Shown: positions 29,480-38,107 of the stretch, piece by piece
Layout of the letters: each line of letters starts with the position of its first letter
How positions within the stretch are numbered: position 1 is the stretch's first letter
Assembly: GCF_002870125.1 (NCBI RefSeq)
Contig: NZ_PNEO01000003.1
Span: 1-64,000, forward strand
DNA from: Burkholderia sp. WAC0059
Lineage (GTDB): Bacteria > Pseudomonadota > Gammaproteobacteria > Burkholderiales > Burkholderiaceae
DNA: 64,000 nucleotides
Direction: 5' to 3'
Program-made: the position numbers and the translations under genes
Notes under the pieces: generated by a model
The model's database searches: none
The model's input: the letters and a program-made list of their open reading frames with translations, nothing else
What the model was told of the DNA's origin: nothing

Positions 29480-30399
29480 CCCGCGCCAACCACTCGCATG
29501 GCGCCGCGCAGGACGGGTTACTGCAGGCTGGGACCGGAGCCGCCGCGACCTGCCGGTCGCGCCGGGGCTACGGCCAGCGGCGCCGGCAGAAGGCCAATCG
29601 TCCGGATACCTCCGGCGGTCGCGGGCAGGATGGCTGCCTCAGGCTTCCGGCTGGCGAGCGTACCGCCGGACAGGAGGATACAACATTCGATTCCCCGAAA
29701 ATTTTCCCCGCCTTGTCCGGCCATCCGGCCCGGCATCGGAAACCGACCGTCCCCGGTCGGCCTGAAGCCATGCAGCACGTTGATCGCAGATGCCGCGGGC
29801 AGTGACATGAATGCGCTCCAAGGTAAGGCCATCGGCGGAGTCTAATAATGGTTGCCCGGAATCGGGTTACGTAAATTTAACCAAAAGTATCTTTCATTTT
29901 AACGGCATTTCGGGCCAGTCGGTAGCTTTTTGTTTGGAACCGGGGCGCTTACGCCCGCCTGTATTGACGTAGCGCTGTCGCCCCAATTTCGGCGCGATCC
30001 GGGCCGCGAGCGGTCGGGATGGCCGGGCCCGGTGGATCGTAATTTCTCGTAACAGCCGTGCGGTAGCAACGGTATGGAAGCTGCTCGAATCGAAGGAATC
30101 GCCGAAATGCGAAATCGGTGTGTTGCGCGCCAATTTGGTACATGAGAATGGACCCAAACCCATGCCGTGCCCGCGCGTTCATCCAGCGTCGGCACCGGAC
30201 CTGCCGGGGCGGTCGGACGCCCGGGGTTCCGCGGCATGGAACAACGGACTGCCGGGCGGCCATGGCGGAGACGCGCTGTCGAAAGAGCATCAAAGAGCGA
30301 GCCGGATGCAGACCTTGGGGCGGGCGACGGGAAGGGGCGGGGGCCGTCGGCGGGGCTGCGCGAGGCGAGGGATAACGCCGATCAGACCGAGGTGGGTTC
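29480..30399. other. 920-base intergenic region without a supported gene
   Basis: Open frames of 60-112 codons exist on both strands but have Pro/Arg/Gly-biased composition, no ribosome binding site and no family features. The part 29840-30160 is less GC-rich than its surroundings and may carry promoters or a small RNA. No tRNA-like or riboswitch-like pattern was recognised. Confidence 0.5.
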
Positions 30400-31428
30400 A
30401 TGGGTGACGTAGTGGGAATCGTCGAACTGACGAAACAGATTAACCGGGTGGCGAAGGGCAAGATTGCCGACATCGACACGATCAACCGGGAGGCGACCTA
30501 TCTGGCGATCAACGCGCTCATCGAGGCGGCGCGCGCCGGCGAAGCGGGCCGCGGTTTCGCCGTCGTCGCCAACCAGGTGAAGGTCGTTTCGCAGAAGATC
30601 GAGCATCTGACGCGCGAGCTGCACCACGAGCTCGACGCCCTAGGCGAGCGGATGGTCGCCCAGTTGCAGAACCAGGAGGCGCAGCGTCTGACGGACCTCG
30701 CGCTGAACATGATCGACATCATCGACCGGAACCTCTACGAGCGCTCCTGCGACGTGCGCTGGTGGGCGACGGATTCGGCGGTCGTGCAGTGCGTCGAGGA
30801 CGCCTCGGAGCGGGCGCGCGCCCACGCCTGCGAGCGGCTCGGCGTGATTCTCGACAGCTACACGGTCTATCTCGACCTCTGGGTGATGGACCTGCAGGGC
30901 AACGTCGTGGCCAACGGGCGGCCGGACCAGTATCCGGTGATCGGCCAGAACGTCGCCGACCTGTCCTGGTTCGGCCAGGCGGCCTCGACCCGGTCCGGCG
31001 CCGACTACGTGGCGGCGGAGCCCGAGGCGATCGCGCTGCTCGGCGGCGCGCCCGCCGCCGTCTATTCGACGGCCATCCGCGAGGGCGCGAAGGAGAACGG
31101 CCGCCCGCTCGGCGTGCTGGCGGTCTGCTTCGACTGGGCGCCGCAGGCGCACGCGGTGACGCGCGGCGTGCGTCTTTCGAGCGAGGAGTGGGCCAACACG
31201 CGCTGCATGCTGATCGATTCGCAGCATCGGGTCATCGCGAGCTCGGACAACGAGGGCGTGTTCCGGCAGGTCGTGCCGCTGAAGCTCCAGGATGGCGGCG
31301 CGGGCCGGGCCACCGGCTATTACCGCGACGACGACGCGCTCGTCGCCTATGCGCTGACGCCCGGCTACGAGACGTACCGGGGCATGGGCTGGTACGGCGT
31401 CATCGAGCACCGGCTCGCCGGACGGTAG
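30400..31428 (+). CDS. soluble chemoreceptor-like protein: MCP hairpin tip followed by Cache-like domain
   Basis: The 342-residue protein has no membrane segment. Residues 29-66 carry the core of the methyl-accepting chemotaxis hairpin tip (AINALIEAARAGEAGRGF, then AVVANQV), the part that binds CheA and CheW. Only about 60-90 residues of the coiled coil are present, far shorter than a normal receptor. From about residue 95 onward comes a sensor module resembling a Cache domain (YTVYLDLWVMDLQGNVVANG; TRCMLIDSQHRVIASSDNEG). The domain order is thus reversed relative to ordinary receptors. GAGGTGGG precedes the ATG at 30400. No che gene is near. It may feed a cytosolic signal into the chemotaxis array, or be a derived adaptor. 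Confidence 0.82.
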   Translation: MGDVVGIVELTKQINRVAKGKIADIDTINREATYLAINALIEAARAGEAGRGFAVVANQVKVVSQKIEHLTRELHHELDALGERMVAQLQNQEAQRLTDLALNMIDIIDRNLYERSCDVRWWATDSAVVQCVEDASERARAHACERLGVILDSYTVYLDLWVMDLQGNVVANGRPDQYPVIGQNVADLSWFGQAASTRSGADYVAAEPEAIALLGGAPAAVYSTAIREGAKENGRPLGVLAVCFDWAPQAHAVTRGVRLSSEEWANTRCMLIDSQHRVIASSDNEGVFRQVVPLKLQDGGAGRATGYYRDDDALVAYALTPGYETYRGMGWYGVIEHRLAGR

Positions 31429-31522
31429 GCGCGCCGGCGCTCACGGCGCGCGGTGGGTAGAATGGGCGTCCGCGCGTCCATCACGCATCGCTCACGCCGC
31501 GACCGACGAACGATTCCCGACC

Positions 31523-32059
31523 ATGCCCGCCTCCGATTCCGCACCCGCGCTCGACACGATTCCCGCCGACCGATGGGTCGACGCATTGCCGGCGAGCGTC
31601 GTCGCGCACTTGCCGCGCGACGGCGTCACCGTCTTCACGGTCGACGACGACGCTTCCGACACGGCCCAGTTCAGCGCCCGCTACGGGTTCGGTCTGGAGG
31701 ACTGCGCGAACACGATCGTGCTGCGCTACCGGAAGGCGGGCGCCGACCATTACGCGGCGCTCGTCTCGCTCGGTTCGCGGCGGCTCGACGTCAACGGCGC
31801 CGTGAAGGCGCACCTCGGCGCGCAGCGGCTTTCGTTCGCGAAGCGCGAGGAGGCGACCGGATTGACGGGCATGGAATTCGGCGGCATCACGGCGTTCGGC
31901 GTGCCGGCCGACTGGCGCATTCTCGTGGATGCCGCCGTGACGGCGCGCGAGCGCGTCGTGATGGGCGCGGGCGTGCGCGTCGCCAAGCTGCTGCTCGCGC
32001 CGGCGCTTCTTGCCGCGCAGCCGCGCGTCGAGGTGGCGGCGCTGACGCTGGCGTCCTGA
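31523..32059 (+). CDS. YbaK/EbsC-family aminoacyl-tRNA deacylase
   Basis: The 178-residue protein contains the YbaK/ProX-like editing domain. Conserved parts are CANTIVLRYRKAG, SLGSRRLDVNGAVKAHLGA (the substrate-facing Lys-bearing helix) and GLTGMEFGGITAFGVP. Such proteins clear mischarged aminoacyl-tRNAs (Cys-, Ala- or Ser-tRNA of various types). The gene stands alone 94 bases after the chemoreceptor-like gene and ends at a hairpin shared with the convergent dehydrogenase operon. Which tRNA it edits is not deducible. Confidence 0.88.
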   Translation: MPASDSAPALDTIPADRWVDALPASVVAHLPRDGVTVFTVDDDASDTAQFSARYGFGLEDCANTIVLRYRKAGADHYAALVSLGSRRLDVNGAVKAHLGAQRLSFAKREEATGLTGMEFGGITAFGVPADWRILVDAAVTARERVVMGAGVRVAKLLLAPALLAAQPRVEVAALTLAS

Positions 32060-32087
32060 CGGGCAATCGACCGGGTAACTGAAGACC

Positions 32088-32117
32088 GGCCACCGGGCGC
32101 TCACGTGCCCGGTGGCC
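32088..32117. terminator. hairpin between convergent genes
   Basis: An 11-bp perfect stem (GGCCACCGGGC with GCCCGGTGGCC) and an eight-base loop lie between the ybaK-like stop and the convergent dehydrogenase stop. There is no strong U-tract on either side. Confidence 0.65.
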
Positions 32118-32137
32118 CGTTGTCCTGCCCCGCTTCT

Positions 32138-33025
32138 TCAGCCTTGCGCGATCTCGTGCCCGGCGAGCAGCTCGATCGCGCGGCATAGCGCCGAGTGGTC
32201 GAGCTTGCCGAAGCCGTGCGCCGCGCACGCGTTCATCAGCTCCTGGGCCGACGCGGTGTTCGGCAGCGACACGCCGAGCGCGCGGGCGCCCTGCAGCGCG
32301 AGGTTCAGGTCCTTCTGATGCAGCTCGATGCGAAAGCCCGGATCGAACGTGCGCTTGAGCATGCGCTCGCCGTGCACCTCGAGAATGCGCGACGCGGCGA
32401 AGCCGCCCATCAGCGCCTGGCGGACCCTGGCCGGATCGGCGCCCGCGCGCGAGGCGAACAGCAGCGCCTCCGAGACGGCCTGGATATTCAGCGCGACGAT
32501 GATCTGGTTGGCGACCTTGGTGGTCTGTCCGTCGCCGTTGCCGCCGACGAGCGTGATGTTCTTGCCCATCAGGTCGAAGAGCGGCCTGACCTTGTCGAAC
32601 GCCTCCTGCGGGCCGCCGACCATGATCGTGAGCGAGCCGGCCTTCGCGCCCACCTCGCCGCCCGAGACCGGCGCGTCGAGGTACGGGCAGCCGAGCGCGT
32701 TGATCTTGCGCGCGAAGTCCTTGGTCGCGATCGGCGAGATCGAGCTCATGTCCACGACGATCTTGCCGTCCGCAAGGCCGCTCGCCACGCCGTTCTCGCC
32801 GAACAGCACGGCCTCGACGTCGGGCGTGTCGGGCACCATCAGGATCACGATCCCGGCCTCTTCGGCCACCGCGCGTGCCGTCGGGCACTGCTTCGCGCCG
32901 CCGTCGATCAGTTGGGCGGGCGACGTCCTGCGGTTATGGATGAATAGCTCGTGGCCGCCGCGCAGCAGATTCGCCGCCATCGGCGCGCCCATGATGCCTG
33001 TTCCGATGAATCCTACTTTTGCCAT
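32138..33025 (-). CDS. glxR: tartronate semialdehyde reductase-like beta-hydroxyacid dehydrogenase
   Basis: The 295-residue enzyme has an N-terminal Rossmann motif (VGFIGTGIMGAPMAANLL), the substrate-binding DAPVSGGEVGAKAGSL loop and the catalytic Lys in GQTTKVANQIIVALN. It is closest to GarR/GlxR, which reduce tartronate semialdehyde to D-glycerate with NAD(P)H. It is the last gene of a four-gene minus-strand run headed by a KdgT-type permease, 34 bases after a 2-hydroxyacid dehydrogenase. The symbol is by family; related enzymes act on L-threonate or 3-hydroxyisobutyrate. Confidence 0.85.
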   Translation of the reverse strand: MAKVGFIGTGIMGAPMAANLLRGGHELFIHNRRTSPAQLIDGGAKQCPTARAVAEEAGIVILMVPDTPDVEAVLFGENGVASGLADGKIVVDMSSISPIATKDFARKINALGCPYLDAPVSGGEVGAKAGSLTIMVGGPQEAFDKVRPLFDLMGKNITLVGGNGDGQTTKVANQIIVALNIQAVSEALLFASRAGADPARVRQALMGGFAASRILEVHGERMLKRTFDPGFRIELHQKDLNLALQGARALGVSLPNTASAQELMNACAAHGFGKLDHSALCRAIELLAGHEIAQG

Positions 33026-33059
33026 GACGCCTCTCTCCGATCGTTTTTAGCGGGTTTCG

Positions 33060-34052
33060 TCACGCGCGCGCCGTCTTGCGCAGCACGTCGGGATTGATGC
33101 AGTTTTGCGGCGGCTCGCCCTTGAGCACGCTGATGACGTTGCCCGCCGCGATGCGGCCCATCGCGAGCCGCGTCTCTATCGTCGCCGATGCGATGTGGGG
33201 CACGACGACCGCGTTCTCGAGTTCGGCGAGCCCGGCTTCGAGCTCGGGCTCGCGCTCGAACACGTCGAGCCCCGCGCCGAAGATGACGCGATCGCGCAGC
33301 GCGCCGACGAGCGCGCGCTCGTCGACGAGTGGGCCGCGCGCGGCGTTGACGAGCACCGCGTTGCGCTTCATCTGCGCGAGCTCGGCCGCGCCGATGTAGT
33401 GCTGCGTTTCGGGCGTGAGCGGCAGGTGCAGCGAGAGATAGTCCGATTCGCGCAGCAGCGTGGCCTTGTCGACGAACCTCGCGCCGGTCTCGCGCTCGAG
33501 CTCGGGGTTGGGCTGCGCGTCGGTGTAGATCACCTTCATGTCGAACGCCACGGCCTTGCGCGCGAAGCGCGAGCCGATGCGCCCGAGGCCGGCCACGCCG
33601 AGCGTGCGGTGATCGACGTCCTGGCCGATGAAGGCCATCGGCGCCCAGCCTTTCCACTGGCCCGCCCGCACGTAGCGCTCGGCCTCGCTGATGCGCCGCG
33701 CCGTGGCGAGCAGCAGCGCCCAGGCGTGGGTCGCGGTGGCGTCGTCGAGCACGCCCGGCGTGTTTGTCAGGACGACGCCGCGCCCGGTCGCCGCCGCGAG
33801 GTCGAAGTTGTTGAAGCCGACCGCGTAATTCGCGACGATGCGGCACTGCGGGCCGGCCGCGTCGAGCACCTCGCCGTCGATGGCGTCGGTGAGCAACGTG
33901 ACGACGGCGTCGCGGCCCTTCACGGCCGCGAGCAGTTCGGCGCGCGTGAGCGCGCGGTCGTGCGGATTGACCTCGACGTCGTGAAACTGACGGAGCTGGT
34001 CGATCGTTTCCTGCGGAATCATCCGCGTGACGTAGACGTTGGAGCGGGGCAT
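33060..34052 (-). CDS. D-isomer 2-hydroxyacid dehydrogenase (glyoxylate/hydroxypyruvate reductase type)
   Basis: The 330-residue product has the NAD(P) motif LGVAGLGRIGSRFARKA, the catalytic Arg in NAARGPLVDERAL and the Glu/His couple toward VPHIASATIETR. It resembles GyaR/GhrB enzymes that reduce glyoxylate or hydroxypyruvate. GAGG six bases upstream supports the ATG at 34052; the frame reads further 5' through an AT-richer non-coding stretch. It lies 157 bases after the GlcG-like gene and 34 before glxR. With glxR it suggests metabolism of C3 hydroxy- or oxo-acids around glycerate. Confidence 0.87.
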   Translation of the reverse strand: MPRSNVYVTRMIPQETIDQLRQFHDVEVNPHDRALTRAELLAAVKGRDAVVTLLTDAIDGEVLDAAGPQCRIVANYAVGFNNFDLAAATGRGVVLTNTPGVLDDATATHAWALLLATARRISEAERYVRAGQWKGWAPMAFIGQDVDHRTLGVAGLGRIGSRFARKAVAFDMKVIYTDAQPNPELERETGARFVDKATLLRESDYLSLHLPLTPETQHYIGAAELAQMKRNAVLVNAARGPLVDERALVGALRDRVIFGAGLDVFEREPELEAGLAELENAVVVPHIASATIETRLAMGRIAAGNVISVLKGEPPQNCINPDVLRKTARA

Positions 34053-34209
34053 GGCGCGCCTCGTGAAGGTCGGTCGCCGGCTGGGCCAGGCCGGCGAGGG
34101 GTTGAACAGGCAGGTTGAAAAATCGGATAGAAAAATCAGATCGAAAAAGCGGGCCGAAAAAAGCGCCAAAAAGCCGGGAGACTCAAAACGACAGGCCCGG
34201 ATGGTCTCC

Positions 34210-34647
34210 CTACCGGTCTCCCCGCTGCGCCGCGAAGAGCGTCGAGGCGGCGAGGCCGGCCAGGGCGTCGGCGAGCTGCTGGTCCTCTGCGGGCGCGAGT
34301 CCGCTGATGCCGATCCCGCCGATCGCGCGGCCCTCGTCGTCGGTCAGGACGGCGCCGCCGGGCAGGGCGGTCAGTTGCGGATCGCAGAAATAGGCGATGG
34401 GCAGGTCTTCGCGGCGCAGCCGTTCGAGGAACGCCGTCGTCGATACGCCCATCCGCGTGGCCGTGTAGGCCTTCTGCTGCGAGATCGGAATGCTACGCAC
34501 CGGCGCGCCGTCCATCCGGAAGAAACCGGCGAGAAAACCGTGGGCATCGCACACCGAAACGCACACCGGCCGGTTGAATTGCCGATGTGCGTCTTCGGTT
34601 GCGCGTTCGAGCAGGGCGCGTACCCGTTGCAGAGTCAATGAGGTCAT
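34210..34647 (-). CDS. GlcG/HbpS-family (DUF336) protein
   Basis: The 145-residue soluble protein has the DUF336 pattern: KAYTATRMGVSTTAFLERLR, then LTALPGGAVLTDDEGRAIGG and GISGLAPAEDQQLADA. GlcG and HbpS relatives occur in glycolate and hydroxyacid operons and some bind haem; the catalytic role is unproven. It lies 24 bases after kdgT, before two hydroxyacid dehydrogenases, which fits a helper role in hydroxyacid catabolism. Confidence 0.85.
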   Translation of the reverse strand: MTSLTLQRVRALLERATEDAHRQFNRPVCVSVCDAHGFLAGFFRMDGAPVRSIPISQQKAYTATRMGVSTTAFLERLRREDLPIAYFCDPQLTALPGGAVLTDDEGRAIGGIGISGLAPAEDQQLADALAGLAASTLFAAQRGDR

Positions 34648-34671
34648 AGGCAGGGTTCGGGAGGGTCTGGT

Positions 34672-35721
34672 CTAGAGATCGTGCCCGGTCGAATGAGCGG
34701 GTCGCGACGGATGATAGTCCAGAGAGTCCTCGAACGCAGCGCCGCCCTCGAACCTCGGCTGGGGGGCCGCCGCCGGCGCGCCGGCGCGCATGAGCTGCTT
34801 TTGACGGCGGCGGAACACCCAGGCCGTCAGGATCGGCGTGAGGATGCTCGTCACGATGACCGAGGCCGCCACCTGGATCGTCGCGATCGGGGCGATGACC
34901 GCATACGAGTGGTCGGCCATCGCCACGGCCTGGGGCGTGGCGGCCGCGTTGCCGGCCGTGCTCGACGCCGCCGCGCCGGCGACGCCCGAGCCGCCGAGCA
35001 GGCGGTCGGCGAAGATGCAGACGATGCCCGTGACGATGAACACCACGACGCCGAGCAGGATGCCGGGACCGCCCGCGGTGAACACGGCCTTCAGGTTGAT
35101 GCCCTGGCCGAGCGTGAAGGCCATGAACGGCACGATGAGCGGCTCGTGCTTGCTGAAGAACCCGCGCAGTTCGCTATCGAGGTTGCCGAGCAGCGCGCCC
35201 GCGAAGATCGGCGCGATGACCGAGACCATCGTGAGCCACGGGATGTTGGCGAGGCCCGCGCCGACGAGCACGATCATCGTCACGAACGGGCCGGTCTCGA
35301 CGCTCTGCACGACGTAGGTGCCGGAGTCGTCCTTGCTGCCGAACGCGCTCGTGAGCGCGAGGAACATGCCGCCGTTGGTGTCGTTCATCGCGGCCAGCAC
35401 GGCGAGCGTGCTGAGCCCGAGAAGGCTGCCGTGGAAGAAGTGCGCGATGCCGAGCGCGATGGCCACGGCGACGCCGACCTTGGCGGCGAGAATGCCGAAG
35501 CCGCGCTTGAGCATGGTCGGCGCGGCGCTCAGCGTCATCTTGGTGCCGACCGTGAACAGGTACATCGCGAGCACGGTGGGGTAGCCCTGGTTGGTCAGCG
35601 CCTGGGTGAAGCCGCCGATCTTGAGGGCGTTGGGAAGGAACGTGTTGACCATCATGCCGATGAAGAGGGGCACGACCATCAACCCGCCGGGAACCTTGTT
35701 GATGAACTGGTAAATGCGCAT
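34672..35721 (-). CDS. kdgT: 2-keto-3-deoxygluconate permease-family transporter
   Basis: This 349-residue membrane protein of about ten helices opens MRIYQFINKVPGGLMVVPLF, the KdgT family start, and contains AMNDTNGGMFLALTSAFGS in the core. KdgT takes up 2-keto-3-deoxygluconate by proton symport. No KDG kinase or aldolase gene follows, but a GlcG-like protein and two hydroxyacid dehydrogenases do, so the real substrate may be another small oxo- or hydroxy-acid. AGGAG precedes the ATG. It is divergent from a FadR-type gene with a palindrome between them. Confidence 0.85.
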   Translation of the reverse strand: MRIYQFINKVPGGLMVVPLFIGMMVNTFLPNALKIGGFTQALTNQGYPTVLAMYLFTVGTKMTLSAAPTMLKRGFGILAAKVGVAVAIALGIAHFFHGSLLGLSTLAVLAAMNDTNGGMFLALTSAFGSKDDSGTYVVQSVETGPFVTMIVLVGAGLANIPWLTMVSVIAPIFAGALLGNLDSELRGFFSKHEPLIVPFMAFTLGQGINLKAVFTAGGPGILLGVVVFIVTGIVCIFADRLLGGSGVAGAAASSTAGNAAATPQAVAMADHSYAVIAPIATIQVAASVIVTSILTPILTAWVFRRRQKQLMRAGAPAAAPQPRFEGGAAFEDSLDYHPSRPAHSTGHDL

Positions 35722-35782
35722 GACTGAGGTCTCCTATGTACCGTGTCTCTCTCAGCCGGCGAACCGACACCGGGTATTTGTG

Positions 35783-35793
35783 TACAGCCTGTA
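35783..35793. promoter_or_regulatory. TACAG-C-CTGTA palindrome, candidate FadR-type operator
   Basis: Five-base perfect arms around one central base, 62 bases upstream of kdgT and 145 bases upstream of the FadR-type gene, with the centre-base geometry usual for this subfamily. Confidence 0.5.
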
Positions 35794-35866
35794 GTGTTAG
35801 CAGCTTATATGATGAGTGAACGGAGGAAATCGCCGTAAACCCTGCGGACGAGTAAACCCTGGCGCA

Positions 35867-35891
35867 CCGCTCGCTGCACCGCAGCGAGCGG
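35867..35891 (+). repeat. GC-rich hairpin in the leader of the FadR-type gene
   Basis: CCGCTCGCTGC and GCAGCGAGCGG form a perfect 11-bp stem with an ACC loop, ending 46 bases before the ATG at 35938. Just upstream, GTAAACCCTG occurs twice, 17 bases apart (35835 and 35852). The hairpin could limit translation or transcription of the regulator. Confidence 0.5.
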
Positions 35892-35937
35892 GTACGATGA
35901 CATCGACGGGATCAAGGTTCAGATCGAGGACGCGATC

Positions 35938-36699
35938 ATGGCGACGAGAGTGACCACGCTGACCGATCAGGTTGCCGAACAATTGCAGGACGCGATTCAG
36001 ACCGGTGTTTACGGGCTCGGCGCGAAACTGCCTTCGGGGCGCGAGCTGAGCCGGATGTACGGCGTGAGCCAGGCGGTGATTCGCGAGGTGACGGAACGCC
36101 TGCGCTCGCGCGGCCTGATCGACAGCCGCCAGGGCGTCGGCTGCATCGTCAAGTCGCGGGCCCTCGCGAGCGGCTTTCGCATTCAGGGCGAGGTGGGCAA
36201 TCGCGCGGAGCTTTCCAGCGTGTTCGAACTGCGCCTCGATATCGAAAGCTCGGCCGCGGCGCTCGCGGCGATGCGGCGCGACGCAGGCGACCTCGACGCG
36301 CTCGCGCGCATTCTGGGCCGGCTCGAAGACAATCTCTACGACCTCGACGCGGGCGTCGAACTCGACATCGCGTTCCATACGGCGCTCGCCGGCGCGACCC
36401 ACAACGCCCACTACGGCCGCCTGCTCGGCTATCTGAACCAGCAGCTCTATCAGGCCGTGCGGGCGGCGCGCTACAACGCGCTGATCCAGTTGCCGCTGCC
36501 CGAGGTCGTGCAGCTCGAGCACCAGGCCATCTACGAGGCGATCCGCGCGGGCGATCCCGAGGCCGCGCGCGCGGCCGTGCTCGAGCATCTGCAGGAGGCG
36601 GCCGTGCATCTGCAACTCGACCTGCTGCAGCGCGACCGCGCGACGGGCACCTTCGTCCACCCGGCCCGCCACGTACTTTCCGATACCGAAGTCCAATAA
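35938..36699 (+). CDS. FadR-subfamily GntR regulator of the kdgT operon
   Basis: The 253-residue protein has an N-terminal GntR winged helix (GAKLPSGRELSRMYGVSQAV, residues 28-47). An FCD ligand-binding domain with the expected ELRLDIESSAAALAA, ELDIAFHTALAGATHNAHY and EHQAIYEAIRAGD segments follows. It is divergent from kdgT and most likely represses it until its acid ligand appears. The start at 35938 agrees with family length; the leader contains a strong hairpin. Confidence 0.88.
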   Translation: MATRVTTLTDQVAEQLQDAIQTGVYGLGAKLPSGRELSRMYGVSQAVIREVTERLRSRGLIDSRQGVGCIVKSRALASGFRIQGEVGNRAELSSVFELRLDIESSAAALAAMRRDAGDLDALARILGRLEDNLYDLDAGVELDIAFHTALAGATHNAHYGRLLGYLNQQLYQAVRAARYNALIQLPLPEVVQLEHQAIYEAIRAGDPEAARAAVLEHLQEAAVHLQLDLLQRDRATGTFVHPARHVLSDTEVQ

Positions 36700-36840
36700 A
36701 GAGCGAACGCCGGCCTGCGCGATTTATTTCGTGACGACACGAAACGCGGGCCGGGGCGCGACGGCGAACGGGTCGCGGGGTTGGCGAAGCCGGGCGGCAG
36801 ACCGGTGCCGAGGCGTGGGCGCCGCCGATGCCGGCGTCGT

Positions 36841-37182
36841 CTACAGGATGGCGACCGCGGGATTGAGTTCGATGTGCAGCATCACGAGCCATCGTTTCGG
36901 GCAGTCGGCCGCGACCTGCAGGCCGGCTTTGCCCGCGTCGCCCGCCTTCCGGACATAGCCGTTCGCGCGCGCGGCGCCGAACGCGCGGCGCGCGTCGGAC
37001 TGCAGCCAGAACGTGACGAGCCCGCAGGTGACGCAACTGAACACCGTCACGAACGGGTCCTGCGGATCGAGCCCGAGCCGCTGGGCGACGTGCACGAAGG
37101 CCGTCGTCAGGATCTCGTTGGCCACGAAGGCGATGAAGACCACCTTGCCGAGGCCCCGGAATTTCATGGCGAGTGGGGACAT
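36841..37182 (-). CDS. small two-helix membrane protein, unknown function
   Basis: The 113-residue product begins MSPLAMKFRGLGKVVFIAFV and has two hydrophobic segments (residues about 13-33 and 45-63). A Cys-containing second helix (FSCVTCGLVTFWLQ) and a soluble C-terminus ending in LHIELNPAVAIL follow. I do not recognise the family. The start at 37182 gives a sensible N-terminus; the frame extends 5' into the neighbouring acetyltransferase gene without support. It follows that gene by 44 bases on the same strand and may be co-transcribed. Confidence 0.6.
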   Translation of the reverse strand: MSPLAMKFRGLGKVVFIAFVANEILTTAFVHVAQRLGLDPQDPFVTVFSCVTCGLVTFWLQSDARRAFGAARANGYVRKAGDAGKAGLQVAADCPKRWLVMLHIELNPAVAIL

Positions 37183-37226
37183 GATGCGTTCATGGCGCGC
37201 GGGATGCGGCGAGACGGAAGGAACGT

Positions 37227-37865
37227 TCAGGCCGCGCGACCCAGCGTGCGCCGCGGCATGCCGGGGCGCACGGCCGGCTCGTGCGCGAACGGGCGGAATG
37301 CGACGGGCGTTTTGGCGAGGATCGCGCTCTCGTAGTTCTTCCCGGCGAAGTGCACGACGTCGACGATGCGGAACCCCCGGGTGCGATAGAACGCGACCAG
37401 GTGCCCGGCGGGGTAAGGCGTGTCGAGCGCGAGCTGCGCATAGCCGCGCGTCGCGGCCCAATGCTCCGCGAACGCGAGCATCAGCTTGCCGATGCCGCGG
37501 CCCTGCCACGACGGATGGACGCCGAGCTGGCGCAGCGTCGCGACGTCGTGGCGGCGGTAGTGCTCGCACGACGAATCGGCGTCCCGGCCGTGCAGCGTCA
37601 TGGTGCCGACGAGCCGACCGTTGCAGACGGCCACGAAACAGTCGCCGGCCAGCACGCGCTGGCGCGTGAGCGCCGCGGTCTGGTCGACGCAGGTGCAGTG
37701 CAATCCCATCGCCGCGAGCCGCTCGAACGCGCGGTGCAGCATCAGCGTGAGCTGCTCGTAAGAATCTCGCGCGGGATCGAAACGCCGCAGGACCACGCGG
37801 TTCGCGCCGCGTTGAACGCGTATCGTCTGCGCATGATCGTGTTCGGCTGAACGTTGCTTCTGCAT
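37227..37865 (-). CDS. GNAT-family N-acetyltransferase
   Basis: The 212-residue protein contains the acetyl-CoA binding motif A (LGVHPSWQGRGIGKLMLAFA) after a strand LVGTMTLHG, and motif B (ALDTPYPAGHLVAFYRTRGF). Such enzymes transfer an acetyl group from acetyl-CoA to an amine on a small molecule or protein. GGAGG just upstream of the ATG at 37865 decides the start. It is divergent from the kdp operon across a 242-base promoter region. The substrate is unknown. Confidence 0.88.
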   Translation of the reverse strand: MQKQRSAEHDHAQTIRVQRGANRVVLRRFDPARDSYEQLTLMLHRAFERLAAMGLHCTCVDQTAALTRQRVLAGDCFVAVCNGRLVGTMTLHGRDADSSCEHYRRHDVATLRQLGVHPSWQGRGIGKLMLAFAEHWAATRGYAQLALDTPYPAGHLVAFYRTRGFRIVDVVHFAGKNYESAILAKTPVAFRPFAHEPAVRPGMPRRTLGRAA

Positions 37866-37977
37866 GACACCTCCGGACTTCACGAGTTGTCCGAAGTCTA
37901 GGATCGCGGCTTTATCGCCCGCAAGAAAAAATGTCGTAAAAAGCGCGGGCCTTCTCTTTCTCCCGTCGAGCGGCACG

Positions 37978-38014
37978 CCCGTAAATGCTCCGAATGCGCG
38001 GCTGCGTTTACGGG
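37978..38014 (+). promoter_or_regulatory. long hairpin with T-run upstream of the kdp operon
   Basis: CCCGTAAATGC (37978-37988) pairs with GCGTTTACGGG (38004-38014), 11 pairs with one G-U, around a 15-base loop, followed directly by ATTTTTAT. It lies 93 bases before the first kdp-operon start. It could be an intrinsic attenuator in the leader RNA, or part of the AT-rich KdpE target in DNA. Which applies depends on where transcription begins. Confidence 0.55.
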
Positions 38015-38107
38015 ATTTTTATGCGCCGGCCCCGGGTCTTGTCGCGACTTTTATCCCGATTTCTTTACGCTTCATTCCGGCCGTGTCCGTTACGGGAGAA
38101 CACAACT

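Noticed and set aside
29518-29832. 104-codon minus-strand frame upstream of the bamA-like gene
   Set aside because: No ribosome binding site, no recognisable domain and Pro/Gly-rich composition; not strong enough to list as a gene.
29894-30163. 89-codon minus-strand frame in the less GC-rich intergenic stretch
   Set aside because: The product looks random and basic, with no start signal; more likely non-coding promoter sequence.
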